From positions 62,001 to 126,000 of the forward strand of contig JAFADY010000050.1 of assembly GCA_023424395.1 (NCBI GenBank): a stretch of DNA of 64,000 bases, given 5' to 3'. Made by a program: the position numbers and the translations under genes. Position 1 is the stretch's first letter. Each line of letters begins with the position of its first letter. This document shows, one piece after another, positions 27,638-36,861 of this stretch. The stretch comes from Bacteroidota bacterium (GTDB lineage Bacteria; Bacteroidota; Bacteroidia; Bacteroidales; Dysgonomonadaceae). The notes under the pieces were generated by a model that saw only the letters and a list, made by a program, of their open reading frames with translations, was not told the DNA's origin and did no database searches.

Positions 27638-29893
27638 ATGAAAAGATTATTTACTTTATTAGCCCTCTCCTTTATTCTTGCTTCTGCTTTGTTTGCAAAG
27701 CAAATAAAAGTTCTTGCGATTGGAAATAGTTTTTCCGACGATGCCATCGAACATTATCTTCACGGGCTTGCGGCAGCGACAGGAGACGAAATTATTATCG
27801 GTAATTTATACATAGGAGGCTCATCTTTGGAGCAACACCATAATAACAGCTTGAATAATTCTCCGGTGTATTCTTACCGGAAAATTGTAAATGGTGTAAA
27901 AACTATTACTGAATCTTACACTTTACAAAGAGGATTACAAGACGAAGCTTGGGACTACGTTTCACTTCAACAAGTAAGCCAGAATTCCGGGCAATTCGAC
28001 ACTTATTTCCCGTATATCGTAAATTTGATGACTTATATTAGGAATCTTACTACAAATCCTAATATGAGAATTATATTACATGCAACTTGGGCTTATGCTC
28101 AAAACTCCACCCACTCAGGTTTCAGTAATTACGGTAATGATCAGATTACCATGTATAATGCTATCGTGGATGCAACAACACGGGTTGCTCAAACAACAGG
28201 AATAGGTATTATTATTCCGGCAGGAACCGCCATTCAAAATGGACGTACCAGTAAACTCGGCGACACATTTTGTAGAGATGGATATCATTTGGAGCTCACA
28301 TACGGGCGATATACGGCTTCGTGTAGCTGGTACGAAAAGTTATTTGAAAAAACCGTTGTAGGCAACACGTATGTGCCAAATCCCATTACGCCTTTTCAGG
28401 CTGAAGTTGCGCAACAAGCCGCCCATAACGCAGTAATAAATCCAACAACAGTAACTTCGTTGGCCCATTTGGCCGATAATACGCCATATATACCTTTTAC
28501 AAAAAACATTAATTTAAGTTTTGCCGGTTCGGCTTATGAAGGATGGAATGTACTTAGCGGTTTCAATGTTAACGATGGGATCAATAACTTAAGGGATGAA
28601 GAAGGTAACTTAACCGCCGTATCTGCAAAAATTACGGAGAGATTCGGAGGGATCAATTATGTTGGTGCCGAAACAACTACCACTCCCTTAAATATGCCCA
28701 GAGAAATTAGCAAAGACAACTTTTTTGGTAATACCGGTAATTTTGGAGGTGTTTTTCCTAAAGCAACTGTAGTTATCTCTTCTTTAGCGCCCGATGTGGA
28801 ATACGATTTTATAGTTTTTGCAAGTCGGATGAATGTTACCGACAACAGGGAAACTTATTACAAATTTTCAGGAATAGAATCGGGTGATACGACGCTTTAT
28901 TTAAATCCGGCGAATAACACATCGCAAACCGTTGAAGCATTAAGAATTAAACCAAATAATAACGGTGAAATTATTTTGGAAGTCGGCCCCGGTCCGAACA
29001 ACAATAACGGTACCGGATTTTACCACATAACGGCGCTCAGAATCATACCGCGCGTACAAGTGCAAACAGTTCCTTTTACGGAACAAGTGAATATAACTTT
29101 CGCAAACGGCCCGCTCGATAATGCATGGAATGTCTTGGGCGACTTCAGGGAAAACGCGCGAGCTACATATCTTAGAGATATTAATGGAAATGCTACCGAT
29201 GTTTCTTTAGTTGTAACCGAAAGATTTAATCATATCAATGGAGCCGGCGCTCAAACTACCCAAACCGATATGAATATGCCTCCTCAAGTGTCCGCTGCAT
29301 CTTTTTATGGAAATACAGCTCCGTTTATGAATATAATAGTACCAAAATCCACTATTAAATTTACAGCGCTTAATCCCGATGAGCTATATGATTTTTCTAT
29401 GTTTTCCAGCAGAATGAGCGTGTCGGATAATAGGGAAACATATTTTAAATTCACCGGCACAATAGAAAATGACACCACGCTCTATTTAGATGCAAGCAAC
29501 AATTCATCCAATACGGTAAAAGCGATTGGCATATCGCCAAATGCTGCCGGCGAGATTTTTATCGAGGTGGGCCCCGGCCCGAATAATAATAATTCTACAG
29601 GTTTCTATTACCTCAACGCGATGAATATAAAGCCGCAGAATGTCTCCTCCGCAATAAATGAAACAAATATTTCGAAACTACATGTTTATCCAAATCCTTT
29701 TACAGATAATCTCCATATTTTTATAAGTGATGAAGTTGATTGGATACATATAATGTCTATGGACGGAAAATTATTAAAAACGCTGAAGGATTTCACTCCA
29801 AATACCGTCAATCAGTTAATGTTGAGCGGTTTGCAGAAAGGAGTTTATATTTTGAAATCAGGAAACAGTTCATGCCTGATTATCAAAAAATAA
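27638..29893 (+). CDS. DUF4886 SGNH-type esterase with two beta-modules and a T9SS tail
   Basis: The 751-residue protein has a Sec signal, then a DUF4886 domain (about 22-240) with a GDSL-like block (AIGNSFS, Ser31), a Gly block (YIGGSSL) and the block V DGYH (Asp214, His217). Two related modules of about 185 residues follow (287-471 and 479-665, sharing SRMxVxDNRETYxKF and EVGPGPNNNN). The end (about 680-751, YPNPFTDNLHI to KSGNSSCLIIKK) is a type IX secretion sorting domain. I infer a secreted carbohydrate esterase. Arabinogalactan carries succinyl and mycolyl esters, which would be fitting targets, but neither has been shown for this protein. Confidence 0.8.
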   Translation: MKRLFTLLALSFILASALFAKQIKVLAIGNSFSDDAIEHYLHGLAAATGDEIIIGNLYIGGSSLEQHHNNSLNNSPVYSYRKIVNGVKTITESYTLQRGLQDEAWDYVSLQQVSQNSGQFDTYFPYIVNLMTYIRNLTTNPNMRIILHATWAYAQNSTHSGFSNYGNDQITMYNAIVDATTRVAQTTGIGIIIPAGTAIQNGRTSKLGDTFCRDGYHLELTYGRYTASCSWYEKLFEKTVVGNTYVPNPITPFQAEVAQQAAHNAVINPTTVTSLAHLADNTPYIPFTKNINLSFAGSAYEGWNVLSGFNVNDGINNLRDEEGNLTAVSAKITERFGGINYVGAETTTTPLNMPREISKDNFFGNTGNFGGVFPKATVVISSLAPDVEYDFIVFASRMNVTDNRETYYKFSGIESGDTTLYLNPANNTSQTVEALRIKPNNNGEIILEVGPGPNNNNGTGFYHITALRIIPRVQVQTVPFTEQVNITFANGPLDNAWNVLGDFRENARATYLRDINGNATDVSLVVTERFNHINGAGAQTTQTDMNMPPQVSAASFYGNTAPFMNIIVPKSTIKFTALNPDELYDFSMFSSRMSVSDNRETYFKFTGTIENDTTLYLDASNNSSNTVKAIGISPNAAGEIFIEVGPGPNNNNSTGFYYLNAMNIKPQNVSSAINETNISKLHVYPNPFTDNLHIFISDEVDWIHIMSMDGKLLKTLKDFTPNTVNQLMLSGLQKGVYILKSGNSSCLIIKK

Positions 29894-29926
29894 CAAAGAG
29901 GTAATGAAAAAATACTATAAAATTTA

Positions 29927-32900
29927 ATGAACGATTTTATGAATAACATGAAAAAAAGAAAATTTGTAAAAATGTTTCTTATTATGCTATTGCTGATAGG
30001 AAATGTGGTATGGAGCCCTGCGCAAGCGCAACGGAAGATTACAGGTCGTGTAATGGATGAAGCAGGTGAACTACTTATCGGTGTAAACGTGATGGAGAAA
30101 GGTACCACCAATGGTACGGTATCCGACATAAACGGAACGTATAACATGGATGTTACTACCGCCAATCCGGTTTTGGTTTTCACTTACGTTGGGTTTAAAA
30201 CACGTGAGGTCAACGTAGGAAATCAAGGAATCTTAGACGTAACACTTGAGGAGGATATTGAGGCGTTGGACGAAGTGGTGGTAGTTGGCTATGGTACGCA
30301 AAAAAAAGCGTCGGTAGTCGGTTCAATAACCAATGTTGAACCGGATAAATTGGCTATTACTCCTACCAGATCTTTAAGTAATAACTTGGCGGGTATGGTT
30401 TCAGGAGTTATCGCCGTACAAAGAAGTGGTAATCCATGGTTTAATAACTCTGATTTTTGGATTCGCGGTGTAAGCTCTTTTGCAGGAAATACTCAGCCAC
30501 TTGTTTTAGTGGACGGAATTGAACGTTCTCTTCACGATTTAGATCCGGAGGAAATCGAATCTTTTTCAGTTTTAAAAGATGCGGCTGCCAGCGCTGTATA
30601 TGGAGTTAGAGGCGCCAACGGTGTTATTATGATCAATACCAAGCGGGGTAAAATAGGCAAACCGCAAATAGAATTCAAATACGAGAAAGGATTCACAGCA
30701 CCCATAAAATTACTGGATTATATAGGTAGTGTGGAGTATATAGAATTACTTAACGAAATGAGAGCTGAGAAAGGTTTAGCTCCTTTTAAAACAGAAGCAC
30801 AAATACTGAATTATAAATATCAGACTGACCCTGAACTTTATCCCGACGTAAATTGGTGGGAAACCATTGCCAAAAATTACGCTGACAATACCAAAGCTAA
30901 TTTAAGTGTAAATGGAGGGTCGGATATATTACGATATTCACTGGTTCTTGGACTATATGATGAAAATGGAATTATTCGTACCGACCCAAATCAAGAATGG
31001 GATTCTTCATTAAAAGTGAGCCGATATACCGTACGGTCCAATGTGGATGTTAATGTTACTCCAACAACACTTTTAAGAATAAATCTAGGAGGATTTTTAC
31101 AAACAAAAAATGCTCCTCCGGGAAATGAAGAAACTAACTTTGGTATTTTCTATCAGGCAATGCGTATTCCTCCTTTTGAGCATCCACCAATTTATGCGGA
31201 TGGACGTATTCCCCGCGTTTTTGCCAAAGAAAATCCGTGGGCTTGGACCACACAAAGGGGATATGAGAGAATGAATAACAGCAGAATAGAATCATTATCA
31301 ACTATTGAACAAAAATTAGATTTTCTAACAGAAGGGTTAAGTGCGAAGTTAACATTTTCTTTTGATAGATATTCCGGCAATTCTGTTGCACGAGCAAAAA
31401 CACCTGATTATTATAATCCTGCTTCCGCACGAGATGCGGATGGAAATATAATAACTACCATTGTACACCATGGTGAACAATTTTTAGGATATTCTACAGG
31501 TTCAGATTGGGGTTATCAAACGATATACTTAGAAAGTATGTTGTCTTATAATCGGACGTTCAACGGCGTTCATGATGTGAACAGCATGTTATTATATAAT
31601 CAGAGAGATCACGATATCGGTGCTAAATTTCCTTTCCGAAATCAAGGTTTAGCCGGAAGATTTTCCTATACTTATGATAGAAGGTATGTAGGGGAATTCA
31701 ATTTTGGATACAACGGTTCAGAAAATTTTGCTCCTGGTTATCGCTATGGATTTTTCCCGGCTGTGGCTTTGGGTTGGATCGTTTCTCAGGAACCGTTTAT
31801 GCAGCCTTATACGAATACAATTTCAAACCTCAAGATCAGAGGCTCATGGGGAGAAGCTGGCAACTCCCAACTACATGTTAATCCGTTAGAAAGACGCTTC
31901 TCATATCTTTCAGAAATTGCAGATACTGGATCATATACGTGGGGAACCGAAAACAATGTGTATCGGTTAGGCCGAGCAGAGGGATCAATTGGTGTTCCTG
32001 ATTTGACTTGGGAAACTGCTAGCAAAAAGAATATCGGTTTAGAATTGGGTTTATGGAACAATGCCGTAAATTATACCATCGACTTTTTTAGAGAAGATAG
32101 AAGAGATATTTTTATGCAAAGAACTAACGTACCTGGATCCGCAGGTTTTAATAGACCTGTTTGGGCAAACTTCGGAGAAGTAGTTAATAGAGGTTTTGAT
32201 ATGTCTTTAACAATAAGCAAACAATTATCGCAAGATTTTTTTGTTTCTGCTTTGGCCAATTATACATTTGCTCGCAACAAAATAACTGAACAAGATGAAT
32301 CTATAGGTGTACAGGGGACTTATCGATCACATATCGGAAGACCAATCGGACAATTATACGGTTTAATTGCTGAAGGGCTATTTACAGAAGATGATTTTGA
32401 TGAGAACGGGCTTCTAAAAGACGATGTTCCTGAACAAAAGTTTAGCGATGTAACTAAATTGCGCCCTGGAGATATTAAATACCGCGATATGAACGGAGAT
32501 GGTGTTATTACAGCCGTAGATGCCACAGCCATTGGCGGTCCGCGTATCCCGGAAATAATTTATGGTTTTGGCGCCAATTTACGCTATAAAGCGGTCGATT
32601 TCGGCTTTTTCTTTCAAGGCGCTGACAATACCTATCAACTATTGGGTGGAGAGAATTGGCTGCCCGGTTCTGTGTTAGGAGCTGGGAATATTTTTTCGAA
32701 TGTGGGTGATAGATGGACACCCGAAAATCCCAGTCAAGATGTTTTCTGGCCACGTTTGGGTGATGAAGCGGTTGAAAATAACGTAATAGCATCTACATGG
32801 TGGCTACGCGATATGAGTTTCTTAAGAATGAAAAATATTGAAGTAGGATATTCTTTTCCCCGGAATTGGACGGATAAAATAGGAATACGGCACTGTCGCC

Positions 32901-33037
32901 TGTTTGTAAGAGGCTCCAATTTGCTTACATTCTCGAAATTTAAATTATGGGACCCGGAATTGGAAACAACCGACGGATTGCGTTATCCGCAAATGAAAGC
33001 AGTTTCTGTGGGATTAGATATCAATTTCAATAATTAA
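29927..33037 (+). CDS. susC: SusC-family TonB-dependent glycan importer, pair 2
   Basis: The 1036-residue protein has a signal peptide (MFLIMLLLIGNVVWSPAQAQ), a carboxypeptidase-like domain (GRVMDEAGELLIGVNVMEKG), a plug (FWIRGVSSFAGNTQPLVLVD, SVLKDAAASAVYGVRGANGV) and a barrel. ATG codons at 29927, 29939 and 29948 are all in frame; 29948 (MKKRKFVKM) would give the most usual signal peptide. It lies 33 bases after the DUF4886 gene with no terminator between, and susD2 starts 13 bases after it. Confidence 0.93.
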   Translation: MNDFMNNMKKRKFVKMFLIMLLLIGNVVWSPAQAQRKITGRVMDEAGELLIGVNVMEKGTTNGTVSDINGTYNMDVTTANPVLVFTYVGFKTREVNVGNQGILDVTLEEDIEALDEVVVVGYGTQKKASVVGSITNVEPDKLAITPTRSLSNNLAGMVSGVIAVQRSGNPWFNNSDFWIRGVSSFAGNTQPLVLVDGIERSLHDLDPEEIESFSVLKDAAASAVYGVRGANGVIMINTKRGKIGKPQIEFKYEKGFTAPIKLLDYIGSVEYIELLNEMRAEKGLAPFKTEAQILNYKYQTDPELYPDVNWWETIAKNYADNTKANLSVNGGSDILRYSLVLGLYDENGIIRTDPNQEWDSSLKVSRYTVRSNVDVNVTPTTLLRINLGGFLQTKNAPPGNEETNFGIFYQAMRIPPFEHPPIYADGRIPRVFAKENPWAWTTQRGYERMNNSRIESLSTIEQKLDFLTEGLSAKLTFSFDRYSGNSVARAKTPDYYNPASARDADGNIITTIVHHGEQFLGYSTGSDWGYQTIYLESMLSYNRTFNGVHDVNSMLLYNQRDHDIGAKFPFRNQGLAGRFSYTYDRRYVGEFNFGYNGSENFAPGYRYGFFPAVALGWIVSQEPFMQPYTNTISNLKIRGSWGEAGNSQLHVNPLERRFSYLSEIADTGSYTWGTENNVYRLGRAEGSIGVPDLTWETASKKNIGLELGLWNNAVNYTIDFFREDRRDIFMQRTNVPGSAGFNRPVWANFGEVVNRGFDMSLTISKQLSQDFFVSALANYTFARNKITEQDESIGVQGTYRSHIGRPIGQLYGLIAEGLFTEDDFDENGLLKDDVPEQKFSDVTKLRPGDIKYRDMNGDGVITAVDATAIGGPRIPEIIYGFGANLRYKAVDFGFFFQGADNTYQLLGGENWLPGSVLGAGNIFSNVGDRWTPENPSQDVFWPRLGDEAVENNVIASTWWLRDMSFLRMKNIEVGYSFPRNWTDKIGIRHCRLFVRGSNLLTFSKFKLWDPELETTDGLRYPQMKAVSVGLDINFNN

Positions 33038-33050
33038 TTACATAAAGAAT

Positions 33051-34967
33051 ATGAAAAAAAATAATTATATAATTTTACTGCTATCGCTTTTATTGAGTGT
33101 AAACAGTTGTTCGGATTATCTGGATTATCGTCCGGATGATATGCTTACCATGGATATGATATTTTCAGACAAGATCAGAACCGAAGACTGGTTGGCCAGT
33201 GTTTACTCCTCAGTACCGAGGCCGTTGTGGGGTTATTTTAAAGATCAAGGCTTTAATATAATGGGTGATGATATCACCATTCCACAAGAGTGGCGACAGT
33301 TTGGTTGGGACAATGTGTATGCTTATACTACAGGCAATTGGAGCCCAATCTCCGGTTGGAATCCGTATTATTGGGTTGAACTACCCAAACGAATCCGTAC
33401 CGGACTAATATTCTTGGAGCAAGTAAGGGTAATACCGGAAGCAGGGCTTACGCAAGAATATGTGGATCAGATGAAAAACGAAGTACGCTTTTTAATTGCA
33501 TACTACTATTCTCTAATGATTGAAATTTATGGTCCCATTCCTTTCGCTCCCGGTGTGATATATGCTCATGATGCACCTGCGTCCGAGTTACTAATCGGTC
33601 AGACACCCTATGATGAAATTGTGGATTGGATCGATCAGGAACTAAAAGATGTTTCTACCAAATTACCCGGGGTGTATGCGGATAATAACAACTGGGGCAG
33701 AGCAACGGGCGTAATGGCTTTGGCCATCAGGGCAAGGACATTGCTTTTTGCCGCCAGTCCATTGTTCAACGGAAATCCTGACCTGAGAGAATGGAAAAAC
33801 AACGAAAATGTGAATCTGTTCAAACCCAACTATGATCCTCAAAAATGGGCAAGAGCCGCCGCAGCGCATAAAGAACTTATTGACGCAGCGGAGGCTGCAG
33901 GTTACAGCTTGTATTACGAATATAATACGGATGGAACCATCGACCCGTTTATGTCTTATTATAATTTATCACTTAAACGTTTTTCCGATGGTAATAAAGA
34001 GATCATCTTCGGTAGAAATGACACCGGCGATTTGGCAGGTTTCCAAAATCACCATTTACAAAAAGGTATTGGAGGTAATGCCGGTATGGGAGTTACTCAA
34101 GAACTGGTAGATGCTTTTTATATGAAAAACGGAATAAAACCCATTTTAGGATACAACAATGATGGTTCGCCCATAATTAATACGGCTTCCGGATATGTTG
34201 AAAAAGGCTTTTCCACAGCCGCAGAAAAAAGAGTTACCGCGTGGCCGGGAGGAGGGCCTGCTGATTTACGCGAACCTGCCGCAGGTCTAAGCCCTGTAAC
34301 CATGTCAGGCACTTATAATATGTACTGCAACCGCGAACCGCGTTTCTATGTTTCGGTAATTTATAACGAAGCTTGGATAGGGGTAGATAATAGAAAAACG
34401 GAATTTTTACAAGAAGGAGGACGCGATACCGGCTACACTTTCGATGCTCCTCAAAATGGCTATAACGTTAGAAAGAGAATCAGTTTGGAAGTTTTGCCGC
34501 GAGAAGGCCGGCATCCTTATCAACCGGGAATTTTGTATCGTTTAGCCGAAGCTTATTTAAGTTATGCCGAAGCATTGAACGAATCGCAAGGGCCAACGGA
34601 TGAAGTGTATGAATATGTTAATTTGATTAGAGAAAGAGCAGGGATACCGGACTTAGCGCCGGGTTTAAGCCAAGAACAAATGCGAGAAGCCATTCAGGAT
34701 GAAAGAAGAGTGGAGTTTAATTGTGAAGGCATTCGCTTCAACGATGTTCGCAGATGGAAATTAGGAGAAGAGTTTTTAAATACGCAACTATACGGGATGA
34801 ATTTTAACGGAAAAAAGAAAAGCGATGATGTGAATGATCCGGACGCTTATTACAAAAGAACTTTCTACAAAAATAGGTACTTTAATAAAAGAATGTATTT
34901 GTGGCCTGTTCCTCAAGCTCAAATGGATATTAACCCTAACTTAGTGCAAGCGCCGGGTTACAATTAA
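33051..34967 (+). CDS. susD: SusD/RagB-family glycan-binding lipoprotein, pair 2
   Basis: The 638-residue protein has a lipobox (LLLSVNSCSDYLD, Cys20), typical helices (RFLIAYYYSLMIEIYGPIPF) and the C-terminal ERRVEFNCEGIRFNDVRRWK block with a closing YLWPVPQAQM. It is the lid partner of SusC2. A strong terminator 14 bases after the stop ends this unit. Confidence 0.93.
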   Translation: MKKNNYIILLLSLLLSVNSCSDYLDYRPDDMLTMDMIFSDKIRTEDWLASVYSSVPRPLWGYFKDQGFNIMGDDITIPQEWRQFGWDNVYAYTTGNWSPISGWNPYYWVELPKRIRTGLIFLEQVRVIPEAGLTQEYVDQMKNEVRFLIAYYYSLMIEIYGPIPFAPGVIYAHDAPASELLIGQTPYDEIVDWIDQELKDVSTKLPGVYADNNNWGRATGVMALAIRARTLLFAASPLFNGNPDLREWKNNENVNLFKPNYDPQKWARAAAAHKELIDAAEAAGYSLYYEYNTDGTIDPFMSYYNLSLKRFSDGNKEIIFGRNDTGDLAGFQNHHLQKGIGGNAGMGVTQELVDAFYMKNGIKPILGYNNDGSPIINTASGYVEKGFSTAAEKRVTAWPGGGPADLREPAAGLSPVTMSGTYNMYCNREPRFYVSVIYNEAWIGVDNRKTEFLQEGGRDTGYTFDAPQNGYNVRKRISLEVLPREGRHPYQPGILYRLAEAYLSYAEALNESQGPTDEVYEYVNLIRERAGIPDLAPGLSQEQMREAIQDERRVEFNCEGIRFNDVRRWKLGEEFLNTQLYGMNFNGKKKSDDVNDPDAYYKRTFYKNRYFNKRMYLWPVPQAQMDINPNLVQAPGYN

Positions 34968-34981
34968 TAATTGAATTTTAT

Positions 34982-35017
34982 GGAAGATAGCCATTCATTG
35001 GCTTTCTTCCCTTTTTT
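34982..35017 (+). terminator. Intrinsic terminator after susD2
   Basis: GGAAGATAGCCA (34982-34993) pairs with TGGCTTTCTTCC (34999-35010) with one mismatch and a five-base loop, followed by CTTTTTT. Confidence 0.8.
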
Positions 35018-35038
35018 CATTTAATAAAAATAAAAACT

Positions 35039-36775
35039 ATGAAATTTATAAAATTTATTTTAGGAATATTACTGCTTTCCGCCGGTTTTGTTTCGTGTCA
35101 AGACGAACTTTCCGTAGATCTTGCCGATAGAAAGTACGTGAGGATAAACAGACAATCGGTAACGCTTACAAAGGGCGAAAAGATCACCCTTAAAGCCAAT
35201 GTAGATTCCTTAGGAAGCAGTTCTAAAACATTTAATTGGAGCGTTCTCGATCCAAGTATAGCTTCTATTGCATCGGTAGATAATACAACAGCTATTCTTA
35301 CAGGATTGAATGAAGGGACAAGTGTCGTAAAAATTGAATCTTCGGATGGGGAATTAAAATATTTTAGCGATCTGTCGGTAACAAGTACAAGAACGATAAA
35401 AATCTTAGCTATTGGGAACAGTTTTTCCGAAGACGCAGTAGAAAACTATTTGTACGATATAGCAAAATCTGCAGGAAACCAGGTAATCATAGGGAATTTG
35501 TATGCCACAGATGCTACTTTCCAAGATCATTGGCGAAACGCATCGGAAAACAGAGCGGTTTATGAGTTAAGGGGTGTAGCTGCCGATGGAACCAAAGGGA
35601 AGTTTGAGGGCGTTACATTAAAACAAGCTATAACCGGTGAAAACTGGGACTATATCACTTTCCAAGAAGTGAGTCATCTTTCAGGAAAGATAGAAGGATA
35701 TCAGCAATATTTACCCCAATTAGTAGAGTACGTTAAAGATCTCACATCAAACCCTGATGTAAAATTCTTACTACACCAAACTTGGGCTTATGCCGAAGAT
35801 TCAAATAACGAAGGTTTCTTGAGTTATGACAATGATCAGATGAAAATGTACAATGCTATTGTCGATGCAGTTGAAGCTGCAAAAGGATTAGCCGACATAG
35901 ATATGATCATTCCCGTGGGAACAGCTATTCAAAATGGCCGGACAACTTATTTAGGAGATCAGGATTACTTAGGAGATTTATTTATGAGGGATGGTACAAA
36001 CCTGAGTTTGGAAAGAGGGCGCTTTTTAGCCGCAGCTACTTGGTATGAAACAATTTTCGGTAGTAATGTTGTTGAAAATCCTTATCAGGTAAGTACGTTA
36101 AGCGAATATGAGAACAATCTTATTAAAGCTGCTGCACATACAGCAGTTCAAAAAAGTTTGGAAATAACTCCAATAACTGCATATAGATACCCTGAAGGAT
36201 TTACTATAAATACACATGTACTAAGTAGTCCTATTTATATTGATTTTGGCCCCAGATCTTCGAGCGCTCCGTTTAATAACTACAATAGACCGACAGATCC
36301 TAAATTGCCTGATTTAAAAGACCAGAACGGAAGATCGACCCGATTTGAAATAGGGGTTCAGAATCAATTTTCGGGAACGCTTGAAAGAGGATTAGGAAAC
36401 GATCTGGGATTCCCGCAAACAGCAGCTGAAGATATGTTCTTTAGCGATGGAGTAAAGGCAGAGTTTAGAATGAGTAGCTTTGCCCTATCAAATTTCAATC
36501 CTAATATGAAATATACTTTTGTTTTTTATGGAAGCATCAATGATTCCAATACACAAACGGAATATCGGGTTATTGGGAAAAATGAAGGCGTTGCTTATCT
36601 CGTGAATGATAACAACAGAAATAGGCTGGCCGTAATTAGGGATATTTCACCTACGGATTATGGCACGTTGGTTATCAGGTTACAACCAGGGCCGAACAAT
36701 ACCCACTGGGCAAGATTTTATGGAGTAAATGCAATGATCATTATTCCTGAAGGATATAATTTTCCGCTTCCATAA
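35039..36775 (+). CDS. DUF4886 lipoprotein with Big2 domain; catalytic His replaced
   Basis: The 578-residue protein is a lipoprotein (GFVSCQDE, Cys20). A Big2-type immunoglobulin domain (about 32-115) precedes a DUF4886 domain (about 119-340), and a C-terminal module (about 385-575) is related to the two modules of the DUF4886 protein at 27638. The serine block AIGNSFS (Ser128) is kept, but block V reads DGTN (318-321) where the sister has DGYH. The Gly block is also lost (YATDATF versus YIGGSSL). It is therefore probably inactive or uses another mechanism. Terminators on both sides suggest its own transcription unit. Confidence 0.78.
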   Translation: MKFIKFILGILLLSAGFVSCQDELSVDLADRKYVRINRQSVTLTKGEKITLKANVDSLGSSSKTFNWSVLDPSIASIASVDNTTAILTGLNEGTSVVKIESSDGELKYFSDLSVTSTRTIKILAIGNSFSEDAVENYLYDIAKSAGNQVIIGNLYATDATFQDHWRNASENRAVYELRGVAADGTKGKFEGVTLKQAITGENWDYITFQEVSHLSGKIEGYQQYLPQLVEYVKDLTSNPDVKFLLHQTWAYAEDSNNEGFLSYDNDQMKMYNAIVDAVEAAKGLADIDMIIPVGTAIQNGRTTYLGDQDYLGDLFMRDGTNLSLERGRFLAAATWYETIFGSNVVENPYQVSTLSEYENNLIKAAAHTAVQKSLEITPITAYRYPEGFTINTHVLSSPIYIDFGPRSSSAPFNNYNRPTDPKLPDLKDQNGRSTRFEIGVQNQFSGTLERGLGNDLGFPQTAAEDMFFSDGVKAEFRMSSFALSNFNPNMKYTFVFYGSINDSNTQTEYRVIGKNEGVAYLVNDNNRNRLAVIRDISPTDYGTLVIRLQPGPNNTHWARFYGVNAMIIIPEGYNFPLP

Positions 36776-36783
36776 ATGGATAC

Positions 36784-36830
36784 AGGGAATTCTCTGCTAT
36801 AAAATTGCAGAGAATTCCCTCTTTATTTTT
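36784..36830 (+). terminator. Perfect 14-bp hairpin terminator after the Big2-DUF4886 gene
   Basis: AGGGAATTCTCTGC (36784-36797) pairs perfectly with GCAGAGAATTCCCT (36807-36820) around a 9-base loop, followed by CTTTATTTTT. Confidence 0.85.
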
Positions 36831-36861
36831 AAATATTTAATGATCTAATAACAAGAATTAT

